DNA from: Candidatus Aenigmatarchaeota archaeon
GTDB lineage: Archaea; Aenigmatarchaeota; Aenigmatarchaeia; GW2011-AR5
DNA length: 19,412 nt
Reading direction: 5' to 3'
Assembly (NCBI GenBank): GCA_018304565.1
Contig: JAGVVX010000044.1
Location: 3,859 to 23,270 of the forward strand
The translations under genes were made by a program, and so were the position numbers. Within the stretch, counting starts at the first letter, position 1; each line of letters starts with the position of its first letter. Positions 6,818 through 13,800 of this stretch are shown piece after piece. The notes below the pieces were generated by a model. The model did not search any database. It was not told the DNA's origin and saw only the letters and a program-made list of their open reading frames with translations.

Positions 6818-7479
6818 TAAAGATGAATATCAGCCACCGCCTCAAGAAAAAAATACATCATTTGCATAAGAAGCACAAGCTTCATCACAGGACTATATTT
6901 TACATGAGAAAAGGAAAGAACTTACATTTTCACGCGCGGATAATAAAAGAGAGCATAAAAATTCTTATTTTAGCGTCTCTGATTAGCACCATAGGCGGTA
7001 TTGGGCTTCAGACACTTCAACAGAAGCTTGTCGAAATTATTCCGCTCCTTATTCTGCTGCCTGCATTGAACCACATGACAGGCAGTCTGGGCACCATAGT
7101 TTCCTCGCGTTTTGCAACAGACTTGTATCTAGGAAAGGTCACCAAGAGCTGGTGGAAATCAAAAATAGTCAATAATCTGCTAAAGTCTATAATGAAAATT
7201 GCCTTCATTACATCATTCTACATAAGCATATTGTCAGCTGCCATCTCTGTCTACAGGGGATTTCCTGTTGATATGCTGCTGTTCTTGAAAATACTGCTCA
7301 TAACCTTGGCAACCACAACGATTATAGTCAGCATTGTTTTCTTCATTTCTGTTATAGGCGGGATATACATCTATTCAAAGAAAAAGGACCCGAACAACTT
7401 CCTCATACCATTGACGACTTCTGTCGCGGATCTGGGCAGCATGGTTGTCTATTCGGTCATGATACTCATTTTGATATAG
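6814..7479 (+). CDS. MgtE-type transporter, second half, His-rich N-terminus
   Basis: 221 aa from GTG 6814, which overlaps the upstream stop (GTGA); an ATG at 6823 is the alternative. Residues about 5-42 are basic and unusually rich in histidine (HHLHKKHKLHH, then HFHA), likely cytoplasmic. The remainder is one MgtE-type membrane domain: GGIGLQTLQQ, LILLPALNHMTGSLGTIVSSR, and KDPNNFLIPLTTSVADLGSM. The pattern matches the upstream half, including DPNN and the final conserved Asp, so the two genes arose by duplication. Overlapping frames suggest coupled translation and 1:1 assembly. The His cluster could sense or buffer a metal; that is inference. Confidence 0.83.
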   Translation: MIKMNISHRLKKKIHHLHKKHKLHHRTIFYMRKGKNLHFHARIIKESIKILILASLISTIGGIGLQTLQQKLVEIIPLLILLPALNHMTGSLGTIVSSRFATDLYLGKVTKSWWKSKIVNNLLKSIMKIAFITSFYISILSAAISVYRGFPVDMLLFLKILLITLATTTIIVSIVFFISVIGGIYIYSKKKDPNNFLIPLTTSVADLGSMVVYSVMILILI

Positions 7480-7511
7480 ACTTGCATTACAGAAGCACCA
7501 CGGACGTAACG

Positions 7512-7519
7512 TTTATATT
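7512..7519 (+). promoter_or_regulatory. TATA-like box before the 7553 gene
   Basis: TTTATATT lies about 35-40 bp upstream of the ATG at 7553, which would leave a leader of roughly 10-15 nt. No other box is visible between the MgtE-type genes and this one. Confidence 0.45.
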
Positions 7520-7552
7520 CTAGGGAAAACATGTTTCTCCAGAGGGTTCATA

Positions 7553-9010
7553 ATGAAGGGGTTTCTATTTGCTATTGCTGTTATTGTTATTTCTGCCCAC
7601 GCAACCTTTGCCTTCGAGATGGATGCAGCCGACCAGACTTTTGTCGTTTCTTCAGGCGGCAGCAACGAGATAAAGATTTCAGTGAACAGCGCAACCGATG
7701 ACAAGATCACATTAGACCTGATTGACGAAACTCCGTGGATGACACTGAATACATCACAGCTGGATATCAAGAAAGGCCAGTCCATGGAGACGCTACTTTA
7801 TGTTTCCCCCTATTCGACAACATCGCCTGGGGTGTACAAAGTCACTGTTGCTGGCGAGTCGCTGATCACGAATGAGAAAAAGCTTAAGGACATATTCATT
7901 TCTGTGACACGCGGCGAAGGCGTTGAGGTGGAAAAGATAGAAGTATCGGGCAACCTTGAGCCTTTGGGCAATGCAGTCATAAAATACTATGTAAAGAATC
8001 TCGGCAGCGTTGCCTTGAAAGACGTCACTGTCATATCCACAATCAGATCGCCTTCAGGAGTTTTTGCAGAATCGCAGGATGCTATTGACCTGGCGCCTGA
8101 GGAAAGAGGCATTATCGAGAAATTCTACACTTTAGACAGCCAGCAGGAAGCAGCAGACTATACAGTGATGGCAGAGGTTTATCAGGGCGAGAAGCTTCTG
8201 GATCGATTCGAGCAAGGCTTCACGATACCGAAGAAAACAATCATAAGGCAGGAGATGGACCAGAAGACATCCTTGTTCAGGAAGGAATACCAGGTCACTG
8301 TAACAAACCACGGGAACGATGTTTCTGATTCGACAGTTATTACAGGTTCTGTAGGAAGTTTTGAATCTTATTTCTACACTGGAACACCGCCTACTTCTGT
8401 TGAGGACAATGTCTATATCTGGGATATTCGCGGCCTGAAACCGGGAGAAACTTCAGTCATCATGTATGCTATAGACCTGACACCATTCTACCTGTTCATA
8501 GCAGCGTCCATTCTGACGATATGGCTGTTCTTTTTCAAGATGCGCATTGTCAGGATAAAGAAGTTCATAATGCAGAAGAAACTCATTGAAGAAGGTGAAG
8601 AGTTCACGGTAGGCCTTGAATTAGCAAATAAGACAGGAGATACAGTCGAAGAAGTTACTGTTAAGGACTTGGTGCCGTTGATATTCGAAGTAAAAGACAC
8701 GGAAGGGCCAAAACCAGCTAAACGGAAAACAGCAGCTGGGACAGAACTTGTGTGGCACACAAAGAATCTCAATAATCACGAGGTCAGGATATTCACGTAC
8801 AAGATAATCCCGACGTTCGGCGTGCAGGGCAGAGTGAGTATCCCAAGGGCACAGGCATTTTACGGGAAGAAAGACAAAGAAACGCATATAATCTCCGGCT
8901 TCGCCACCATTGGCATAGATCCGCATGAGGAGGACCCGGACAAAAGGAAACTCCACCACCATGTGAAAAGGCACGTGGAAAGGCTGAGGAAAGCAGTGAA
9001 AAGGAAATAG
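7553..9010 (+). CDS. Membrane protein with Ig-like domains on both sides of a helix
   Basis: 485 aa. A signal peptide (residues 1-20, ending HATFAF) is followed by about 280 residues of beta-rich, NEW3/CARDB-like or S-layer-like Ig domains. Visible cues are GVYKVTVAGES, NLEPLGNAVIKYYVKNLGS, and LAPEERGIIEKF. One hydrophobic segment lies at about residues 308-328 (TPFYLFIAASILTIWLFFF), then a basic stretch (KMRIVRIKKF). After it comes another beta domain resembling the DUF11 type (LELANKTGDTVEEVTVKDLVP, then WHTKNLNNHEVRIFTYKI). The end is strongly basic with a HHH cluster. Such proteins are usually surface or envelope proteins. The beta domain after the helix would be cytoplasmic by simple topology, which is unusual. 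Confidence 0.75.
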   Translation: MKGFLFAIAVIVISAHATFAFEMDAADQTFVVSSGGSNEIKISVNSATDDKITLDLIDETPWMTLNTSQLDIKKGQSMETLLYVSPYSTTSPGVYKVTVAGESLITNEKKLKDIFISVTRGEGVEVEKIEVSGNLEPLGNAVIKYYVKNLGSVALKDVTVISTIRSPSGVFAESQDAIDLAPEERGIIEKFYTLDSQQEAADYTVMAEVYQGEKLLDRFEQGFTIPKKTIIRQEMDQKTSLFRKEYQVTVTNHGNDVSDSTVITGSVGSFESYFYTGTPPTSVEDNVYIWDIRGLKPGETSVIMYAIDLTPFYLFIAASILTIWLFFFKMRIVRIKKFIMQKKLIEEGEEFTVGLELANKTGDTVEEVTVKDLVPLIFEVKDTEGPKPAKRKTAAGTELVWHTKNLNNHEVRIFTYKIIPTFGVQGRVSIPRAQAFYGKKDKETHIISGFATIGIDPHEEDPDKRKLHHHVKRHVERLRKAVKRK

Positions 9011-9020
9011 TTTTATTGGG

Positions 9021-9028
9021 ATTTAAAT
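9021..9028 (+). promoter_or_regulatory. TATA box of tRNA-Tyr
   Basis: ATTTAAAT is centred about 28 bp before the first base of tRNA-Tyr (9053), the standard archaeal spacing for a start at or near the mature 5' end. Confidence 0.65.
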
Positions 9029-9067
9029 CCTCGGCTGACTAATTCTTACAATCCCCCGATAGCTCAA

Positions 9068-9172
9068 AGCAAATCCCTTTCTCGTACAAAGAAGCAAAGC
9101 TTCTTTGACGTGCCGAAAAGCAGGTGCTTTTCGAGCATGTAAGAAAGGTCATGTGAAAGGGATTGCGGGTAA
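9068..9172 (+). other. tRNA-Tyr intron 1 (D loop)
   Basis: 105 nt. A bulge-helix-bulge can be drawn: GCTC (9062-9065) with GGGT (9167-9170, two wobbles), 5' bulge AAA (9066-9068), 3' bulge AAC (9171-9173). Cuts after the second bulge nucleotide leave a normal 7-nt D loop. The intron is closed by GCAAATCCCTTTC with GAAAGGGATTGC (one bulged A) and encloses a paired-hairpin element (9083-9140). The exon-side helix is not formed, so this is a relaxed motif. Confidence 0.7.
9083..9140 (+). repeat. Bulged dyad element, copy 2 (in tRNA-Tyr intron 1)
   Basis: 58 nt, two hairpins. First: CGT, unpaired A (9086), CAAAGAAGC, loop AAA, GCTTCTTTG, ACG. Second: ACGTGC+CGAAAAGC (9108-9121), loop AGGT, GCTTTTCG, unpaired A (9134), GCATGT. 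The bulge is on the 5' side of the first hairpin and the 3' side of the second. The shared ACG makes the two basal stems compete. Confidence 0.75.
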
Positions 9173-9193
9173 CGGTAGAGCGCGTGGCTGTAG

Positions 9194-9241
9194 AGAAGTT
9201 CTTCAAAGAGCTGCTCACCAGCAGTGTCTCTTATAGCAGTC
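9194..9241 (+). other. tRNA-Tyr intron 2 (canonical 37/38)
   Basis: 48 nt. Central helix CTGT (9188-9191) with GCAG (9236-9239); 5' bulge AGA (9192-9194) and 3' bulge TCA (9240-9242), each 3 nt. This is a 3-4-3 BHB with cuts at 9193/9194 and 9241/9242. The intron contains an inner hairpin, CTGCTCACCAGCAG. Confidence 0.8.
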
Positions 9242-9263
9242 ACCGCGAGGCTCTGGGTTCAAA

Positions 9264-9321
9264 GCACCCTTTCTTTTGAAAAAGAAAGCCTGCACGGAAA
9301 GAAAAGGAAAGGTTGAGAAAT
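9264..9321 (+). other. tRNA-Tyr intron 3 (T loop)
   Basis: 58 nt. Central helix TTC (9258-9260) with GAA (9317-9319) plus an A-A mismatch; 5' bulge AAG (9262-9264) and 3' bulge ATT (9320-9322). The intron side is a helix of about 13 positions with one mismatch (CACCCTTTC... from 9265 against ...GAAAGGTTG to 9315). Removal restores T loop TTCAAAT. Confidence 0.75.
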
Positions 9322-9335
9322 TCCCAGTCGGGGGA

Positions 9336-9357
9336 TATTTTTTTATTGTTTTTGAAA
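9336..9357 (+). terminator. T-tract terminator of tRNA-Tyr
   Basis: Directly after the discriminator base come eight T (9338-9345) and then a further T run (TTGTTTTTG), typical of archaeal intrinsic termination after stable RNA genes. Confidence 0.65.
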
Positions 9358-9383
9358 TTGGAAGTTAGAAGATAAGTGGTCAG

Positions 9384-9593
9384 ATGATTGACAACGTGTC
9401 CAAAGAAGAACAAAAAGTACTATACCAAAAAGTTATCCGCGGTCTGCTTAAAGACAGAAGACTTAGTACATGGGAAAAAGAATTTCTTGCCAGTATTAAT
9501 GACCAAATCCTTTTACGTGACCTGTCAAAGAAGCAACTAGACACGCTAAACAAGATACGGCAGAGGTACCCGGTTGGCAAACCAAATGTTTAA
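9384..9593 (+). CDS. Small helical hypothetical protein, 69 aa
   Basis: ATG start. The protein is charged and helical: MIDNVSKEEQKVLYQKV opens it, then LSTWEKEFLASINDQIL and LSKKQLDTLNKIRQRY. The pattern L-S/T-x-W-E-x-x-F-L-x-S-I, then LS-x-x-Q-x-x-x-L-x-x-I, recalls a short helical module I know from DNA-replication and helicase-associated proteins, but I cannot name a family. It sits between tRNA-Tyr and 5S rRNA. Its stop codon lies within the TATA box of the 5S gene (9589-9594), showing how compactly the region is packed. Confidence 0.6.
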   Translation: MIDNVSKEEQKVLYQKVIRGLLKDRRLSTWEKEFLASINDQILLRDLSKKQLDTLNKIRQRYPVGKPNV

Positions 9594-9594
9594 A
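9589..9594 (+). promoter_or_regulatory. TATA box of 5S rRNA
   Basis: TTTAAA is centred about 27 bp before the inferred 5S 5' end (9619) and contains the TAA stop of the upstream small gene (9591-9593). Confidence 0.65.
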
Positions 9595-9618
9595 TGCCTT
9601 TGCCTTTATTATAATAGA

Positions 9619-9736
9619 GGTTGGCGACCAAGGCGGAGAGGGTAGTCCCGTTCCCATTTCGAACACGGAAGAGAATCTCTCCAGCGATTTGTTGAGTACT
9701 GAACGAGAGTTTGGGAAAAGCATGACGTCGCTTACC
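9619..9736 (+). rRNA. 5S ribosomal RNA
   Basis: About 118 nt. Helix I pairs GGTTGGCGAC (9619-9628) with GTCGCTTACC (9727-9736), with one mismatch and one wobble. Inside are the conserved 5S segments GTAGTCCCGTTCCC, TTTCGAACACGGAAG and the loop E/helix IV region GAGTACTGAACGAGAGTTT followed by GGGAAAAGC. The gene stands apart from any 16S or 23S gene in this window and has its own TATA box, so it appears to be a separate transcription unit. Ends are set from helix I and are good to within a few bases. Confidence 0.9.
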
Positions 9737-9877
9737 AATCATATTCACTTCATAATTCCCTCGGAGGATATGCGTTTGCTCAAAACTGTCTTTTTGCGGA
9801 ATATTCAACATTTACTTAGCAGACTGTTCAATTAGCAAAATTTATCCATTATAGTAATAGGACTAAAGTCCTCTTAT

Positions 9878-10014
9878 GCCTCGGTGGTGTAGTGGCCTAG
9901 CATAGAGCCCTGTCAAAGCCCTTTTCCGCCTTCGGCGCAAAAGCGCTTGCGGAAAATTTCGGAAAATATGGCTGCACAACGGCTCTGACCCGGGTTCAAA
10001 TCCCGGCCGAGGCG
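9878..10014 (+). tRNA. tRNA-Asp (GTC) with one intron
   Basis: Acceptor GCCTCGG (9878-9884) pairs with CCGAGGC (10007-10013), discriminator G. The D stem is GTGT with GCAT (two wobbles), with loop AGTGGCCTA. Anticodon stem GAGCC (9905-9909) pairs with GGCTC (9981-9985); the anticodon is GTC at 9912-9914. T stem CCGGG pairs with CCCGG around TTCAAAT. Removing 9916-9979 leaves 73 nt with no encoded CCA. The next tRNA begins 1 nt after the discriminator, so the two are probably one transcript. Confidence 0.93.
9916..9979 (+). other. tRNA-Asp intron (37/38)
   Basis: 64 nt. The BHB has a central helix CTGT (9910-9913) with GCAC (9974-9977), including a C-C mismatch, 5' bulge CAA, 3' bulge AAC, and an intron helix AGCC (9917-9920) with GGCT (9970-9973). 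Inside is a nested hairpin: TTTTCCGC with GCGGAAAA, and inner GCGC-AAAA-GCGC. Confidence 0.75.
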
Positions 10015-10140
10015 CGGGCCTGTAGCTCAGCCTGGTAGAGCATCGGCCTTTTATCATCCATTCCTTTCTTTCAAAAAGAAAGGTCTGGATCAACTCCAAA
10101 GAAACTGGTAATTGTATGATTACTAGGAAAGGAGGTTGAT

Positions 10141-10195
10141 AGGTTCAGAGGACCAGAGGTCTCTGACCTGTCAGAAACCCGCTGGTTTCTGAGCA
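10141..10195 (+). repeat. Bulged dyad element, copy 3 (in tRNA-Lys intron 1)
   Basis: 55 nt. First hairpin: AGGT, unpaired T (10145), CAGA, unpaired G (10150), GACC, loop AGA, GGTC, TCTG, ACCT. Second: TGT+CAGAAACC (10169-10179), loop CGCT, GGTTTCTG, unpaired A (10192), GCA. The basal stems share one nucleotide (10169). This is the only copy with an extra bulge. Confidence 0.7.
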
Positions 10196-10247
10196 AGGAA
10201 GAGAACCTAGGTTCTCGACTTATCGTGATGAAAGAGTTGAGCTTGAA

Positions 10248-10277
10248 GGAACTGAAACACCGTAGGTGTTTCGGTCC
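10248..10277 (+). repeat. Single bulged hairpin in tRNA-Lys intron 1
   Basis: GGA, unpaired A (10251), CTGAAACACC, loop GTA, GGTGTTTCGG, TCC: 13 bp (one G-T) with one 5'-side bulge. Same architecture as the first arm of the dyads but without a partner. Confidence 0.6.
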
Positions 10278-10320
10278 ACGTGCTATGAAATGAAAGAAAG
10301 CCGAGAGTCGCGGGTTCGAA

Positions 10321-10350
10321 TTGGCGTGCCGTGACAGCAAGCCGCGAATT
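10321..10350 (+). other. tRNA-Lys intron 2 (T loop), 30 nt
   Basis: A textbook BHB inside the T loop: central helix TTCG (10315-10318) with CGAA (10345-10348), 5' bulge AAT, 3' bulge TTT, and an intron helix TGGC (10322-10325) with GCCG (10341-10344, one wobble). Cuts at 10320/10321 and 10350/10351 restore TTCGAAT. Confidence 0.85.
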
Positions 10351-10381
10351 TCCCGTCGGGCCCACATAAAGCCCCTTTTCT

Positions 10382-10436
10382 TGCTCAGAGAAGCGGAGCT
10401 TCTCTGGCATCCCAAAGAGCTCCGTTCTTTGAGGAT
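10382..10436 (+). repeat. Bulged dyad element, copy 4 (rpoH leader)
   Basis: 55 nt. First: TGC, unpaired T (10385), CAGAGAAGC, loop GGA, GCTTCTCTG, GCA. Second: ATCC+CAAAGA (10409-10418), 7-nt loop, TCTTTG, unpaired A (10432), GGAT. The whole is enclosed by CCTTTTCTT (10374-10382) with AAGAAAAGG (10444-10452). A further hairpin, CTTGGGTT with AACCCAAG (10455-10478), follows before rpoH. Confidence 0.75.
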
Positions 10437-10501
10437 TTAGAAAAAGAAAAGGTCCTTGGGTTCAAAAGAAAACCCAAGAAGAAAAACATTAGGTGGAGAA
10501 C

Positions 10502-10765
10502 TTGCCGAAAGCGAAGGAAAAAGACGAGGAGAAGAAGCAGGTAGATATATTCGGATCAGGCCTTGTGCCGAAGCATGAGATAATGTCAGGTGACGAAAAA
10601 GCCAGCCTGCTGGAAATATTGAATATTAGCCATAGGCAACTGCCGCGAATTAAGGAAGACGACCCTGTTGTCAAGGTGCTCGGAGCAAAGAAAGGTGATG
10701 TGCTGCGCATCACTAGAAGGTCCCCTATCGGCACAGATTCCTATTATTACAGGGTAGTTGTGTAG
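10502..10765 (+). CDS. rpoH: RNA polymerase subunit H (Rpo5)
   Basis: 87 aa from TTG 10502, giving MPKAKEKDEEK, which matches the usual MPK-type start of the family. A GTG at 10493 is possible but is itself part of the Shine-Dalgarno-like AGGTGG that would serve the TTG. Core motif: DIFGSGLVPKHEIMS, then LPRIKEDDPVVKVLGAKKGDVLRITRRSP and YYYRVVV, the conserved Rpo5/RPB5 C-terminal assembly domain. Archaeal RpoH is only this domain, so the length is right. It heads the RNA polymerase run, 41 nt before rpoB, as in most archaea. Confidence 0.95.
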   Translation: MPKAKEKDEEKKQVDIFGSGLVPKHEIMSGDEKASLLEILNISHRQLPRIKEDDPVVKVLGAKKGDVLRITRRSPIGTDSYYYRVVV

Positions 10766-10784
10766 GTTTCTTTTGAAAAGAAAC
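10766..10784 (+). repeat. Perfect 9-bp hairpin between rpoH and rpoB
   Basis: GTTTCTTTT pairs with AAAAGAAAC around a single G, immediately after the rpoH stop. No T tract follows, so it is more likely an mRNA stability or processing feature than a terminator. Confidence 0.5.
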
Positions 10785-10797
10785 TGAAAAGACTGTT

Positions 10798-10804
10798 GGT
10801 GATC
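10798..10804 (+). promoter_or_regulatory. Shine-Dalgarno of rpoB
   Basis: GGTGATC, complementary to the archaeal 16S 3' end, stands 2 nt before the ATG at 10807. It shows this organism uses Shine-Dalgarno initiation inside operons. Confidence 0.6.
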
Positions 10805-10806
10805 AA

Positions 10807-13800
10807 ATGGAACAAGACGCGAAAATGTATAAGACACTTCTGAGGTCTTTCAAAGATTCAGTTGGGTTTGTTAATCATCAGGTTACTTCTTTCAACGAGT
10901 TCGTTGATTTTCGAATACAGAGGATTATAGACGAAATCGGAGAGATAGAGCTTGAAACGCCAGAGCTTGCAGAATTCAAGATAAAGCTTGGAAAAGTGAG
11001 GGTGCCGAAACCCAATGTCAAGGAAGCAGACGGTGCTGTAAGAAAAATAACGCCAATGGAAGCAAGGATAAGGGATCTCACTTACGCTTCACCAATATTT
11101 GTCGAGATGATACCGATAATCAACGGCGTTGAACAGGAGCCGCAGGAAGTCAAGCTTGGCGATTTGCCAATAATGGTTAAATCAAGATTATGCACGCTTG
11201 ATGGGCTTTCACCGGAGCAATTAGTTGAAGAAGGCGAAGATCCTAACGACCCCGGAGGATACTTCATCATTAACGGCACAGAACGCGTAATAGTCATGGT
11301 TGAGGAAGTCCTTTCAAACCGCCCTGTTATCGAAAAGAAGGCGGAGATGGATACGGCAAGAATAAATTCAGAGGCTTCTGGGTTTGTGCAGAGGCATATG
11401 CTTGAAAGAAAAGCTGGAATAGTCTCAATTTCTTTTGCGAATCTCAAGAAACTGCCAATAGTAATACTGTTGCGTGCCTTAGGCATGGAAACGGACAAGG
11501 AAATAATTGAAGCCATCTCAACAGACAAGGAAGAAATGCAGGAGATTTACTTCAACCTGTATGAATTCGACGTCAAGAATGATGAAGAGGCAAAGGATTT
11601 CATAGGAAAGAAACTGAGGATACCGCAGAAAGAGTACAGGGACAAGAGGATAAATGATATACTCGATAAGTACCTGCTGCCGCATTTAGGCCAGAATAAA
11701 AAAGCAAGAAAAGAGAAAGCGGAGTATCTCTGCAAAGTTGTGAAGAAACTTCTCATTCTCGGCCTCAAGAAAATAGACGAACAGGACATTGATCATTATT
11801 CAAACAAGCGCCTGCGCCAGGTAGGAGACTTCATGGAGATACTTTTCAGGTCTATTTTATTGGGCAAATACGGCCTTGTTTCACGAATAGTCTACTCGTA
11901 CCAAAAACTGGTAAAAAGAGGCAAGATGCCGTCGATAAAATCCATAGTAGAATCTGACTACTTGACAAAAAGAATCATATCACACATGGCTACAGGCCAA
12001 TGGATTGGCGGCAGGACAGGTGTTTGTCAGAGGCTTGAGAGAACGAACTACGTGCGTACGATAGCGCACCTGCGAAACATAATCTCGCCGCTTTCCGCGT
12101 CGCAGGAACATTTCGAAGCGCGCGCACTCCATGCAACGCACTGGGGCAGGCTCTGCGCAGAAGAAACGCCCGAAGGAGTAAACATAGGCCTGAGAAAATA
12201 TCTCGCACTGCTTGCTGTGATATCGCCAACAGCATCTGAGAAAGAGAAAGAAATCCTGACGGACGGCATCAAGAAAGAACCTGAGGGGCTTTACACAATA
12301 TTCCTTGACGGCAAGATTGCAGGCACAACTTCCAGGCCCGAGGAATTTGTCGAGAAGTTGAAATCCAGGAGAAGGAACGGAAACATCAATTACCAGATAA
12401 ACGTCTCCTTTGTTCCAGATTATGAGGAGATACACATAAACACGGATTCAGGCAGGTTACAAAGGCCGCTTATCATAGTTGAAAACGGCAGATCGAAATT
12501 CACTGATAAACATCTTGAAAAAATGGAAAAAGGCGAGATTGACTGGAGCGGATTGATAAAACAGGGAGTCATAGAATATCTTGATGCGCAGGAAGAGGAT
12601 TCCACTCTTGTAGCGATCGATGAAAAGCATTTGACAAAAGATCATACGCACATGGAAATCAACCCGGGAGTAATCCTAGGCCTCTCGGCTTCTCTTGTTC
12701 CATTTGCGGCTCACAACCGCGGCGACAGAGTAAACTTCGGTGCAAAGATGAGCGGTCAATCGCTCGGACTTTACGCCGGAAATTACCTGATGAGAACCGA
12801 GACAAAGGCGGATATACTTATTTACCCGCAGGCGCCTCTTGTCAACACTACTGTAGGCGAAGAAATAGGGCTCAATGATCATCCGCAGGGTCAGAACATT
12901 GTAATTGCAATAATGAGCTACAAAGGCTACAACATGGAAGACGGCATAGTGCTTAACAAAGCATCGATTGAACGCGGTTTCGGCAGATCGTTCTTCTTCC
13001 GGTGCTATTCCACAGAAGAGAAGAAATACTGGGGCATAGACAAGGACGAAATAAAAATACCGGACAAGAGCATTGCAGGCTATAGAACAGAAGAAGCCTA
13101 TGCAAATCTTGGCGCTGACGGCATTGTAAACAGGGAGATATCTGTTACGTCGGGGGATGTTCTCGTCGGCAAAGTCTCGCCGCTCCGTTTCTTCGGCCCT
13201 GTCGAAAGCTTCATGACGGAAACAGAAAACAGGCGAGAAACATCCGAAACAATAAGGCACGGCGAGGATGGCGTTGTAGACAACGTCATTCTGTCAGAAT
13301 CATCAACAGGCAACAAGCTCGTGAAGATCAATGTAAGAAGCGAAAGGTTACCGGAGCTCGGAGACAAGTTTGCTTCGCGTCACGGACAAAAGGGCGTGAT
13401 AGCACTCATAGTGCCGGATGAAGATATGCCTTTCACTTCAAAAGGCATTGTACCAGACATCATACTTAACCCGCATGCCATCCCATCAAGAATGACAATA
13501 GGGCAGCTGCTGGAAATCATTGCAGCTAAAGTATCTTCATTAAGCGGGGTGCAAGTAGATGCATCAGCTTTCAGCGGCGTTAATGAAGCAGACATGAGAA
13601 AGGGCCTCAGAAGCTTCGGCTTCCGCGACGACGGCAAAGAAAATATGTATGACGGCATAACAGGAAAGAAATTCGAGGCGCAGATAATGCTGGGACCGTG
13701 CTTCTACCAGAAACTGCACCACATGGTTGCAAACAAGATACAAGCACGCGCAAGAGGTCCTGTTACGCTTCTTACAAAACAGCCAACAGCAGGAAGAGCA

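Larger units (their letters stand above)
9053..9335 (+). tRNA. tRNA-Tyr (GTA) with three introns
   Basis: The acceptor stem is CCCCCGA (9053-9059) with TCGGGGG (9328-9334), all 7 pairs, discriminator A at 9335. C1-G72 is the tyrosine identity pair of archaea. D stem GCTC (9062-9065) pairs with GAGC (9178-9181). The anticodon stem is CGTGG (9183-9187) with CCGCG (9243-9247); loop CTGTAG-A has anticodon GTA at 9190-9192. T stem CTGGG (9253-9257) pairs with CCCAG (9323-9327). Introns at 9068-9172 (D loop), 9194-9241 (37/38) and 9264-9321 (T loop) leave a 72-nt tRNA with D loop AACGGTA and T loop TTCAAAT. No CCA is encoded. Confidence 0.9.
10054..10298 (+). other. tRNA-Lys intron 1 (37/38), 245 nt
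   Basis: The BHB is canonical at the splice sites: central helix CTTT (10048-10051) with AAAG (10293-10296), 5' bulge TAT (10052-10054), 3' bulge AAA (10297-10299). The interior holds a perfect hairpin (CCTTTCTTT with AAAGAAAGG, 10063-10083), a bulged dyad (10141-10195), a palindrome (10201-10216) and a single bulged hairpin (10248-10277). No long reading frame is visible, so this is not a homing-endonuclease intron. Confidence 0.8.
10016..10364 (+). tRNA. tRNA-Lys (TTT) with two introns
   Basis: Acceptor GGGCCTG (10016-10022) pairs with CGGGCCC (10357-10363, one G-T), discriminator A. D stem GCTC pairs with GAGC around AGCCTGGTA. Anticodon stem TCGGC (10043-10047) pairs with GCCGA (10300-10304); anticodon TTT lies at 10050-10052. 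T stem GCGGG (10310-10314) pairs with CCCGT (10352-10356) around TTCGAAT. Introns at 10054-10298 (245 nt) and 10321-10350 (30 nt) leave 74 nt. No CCA is encoded. The first intron is very long for a tRNA intron. Confidence 0.9.

Noticed and set aside
10225..10255. C/D-box-like motif (GTGATGA then CTGA) in the tRNA-Lys intron
   Set aside because: Only about 31 nt between the boxes, no convincing D' and C' boxes, and the CTGA lies inside a stable hairpin arm; not enough for a guide RNA call.
9083..10277. CRISPR-like array from clustered repeats
   Set aside because: The repeats are self-complementary hairpins of differing sequence without regular spacers, and there are no cas genes.
12676..13260. 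Long antisense frames within rpoB and rpoA1
   Set aside because: They are shadows of strongly conserved coding sequence and have no plausible start context or domain.
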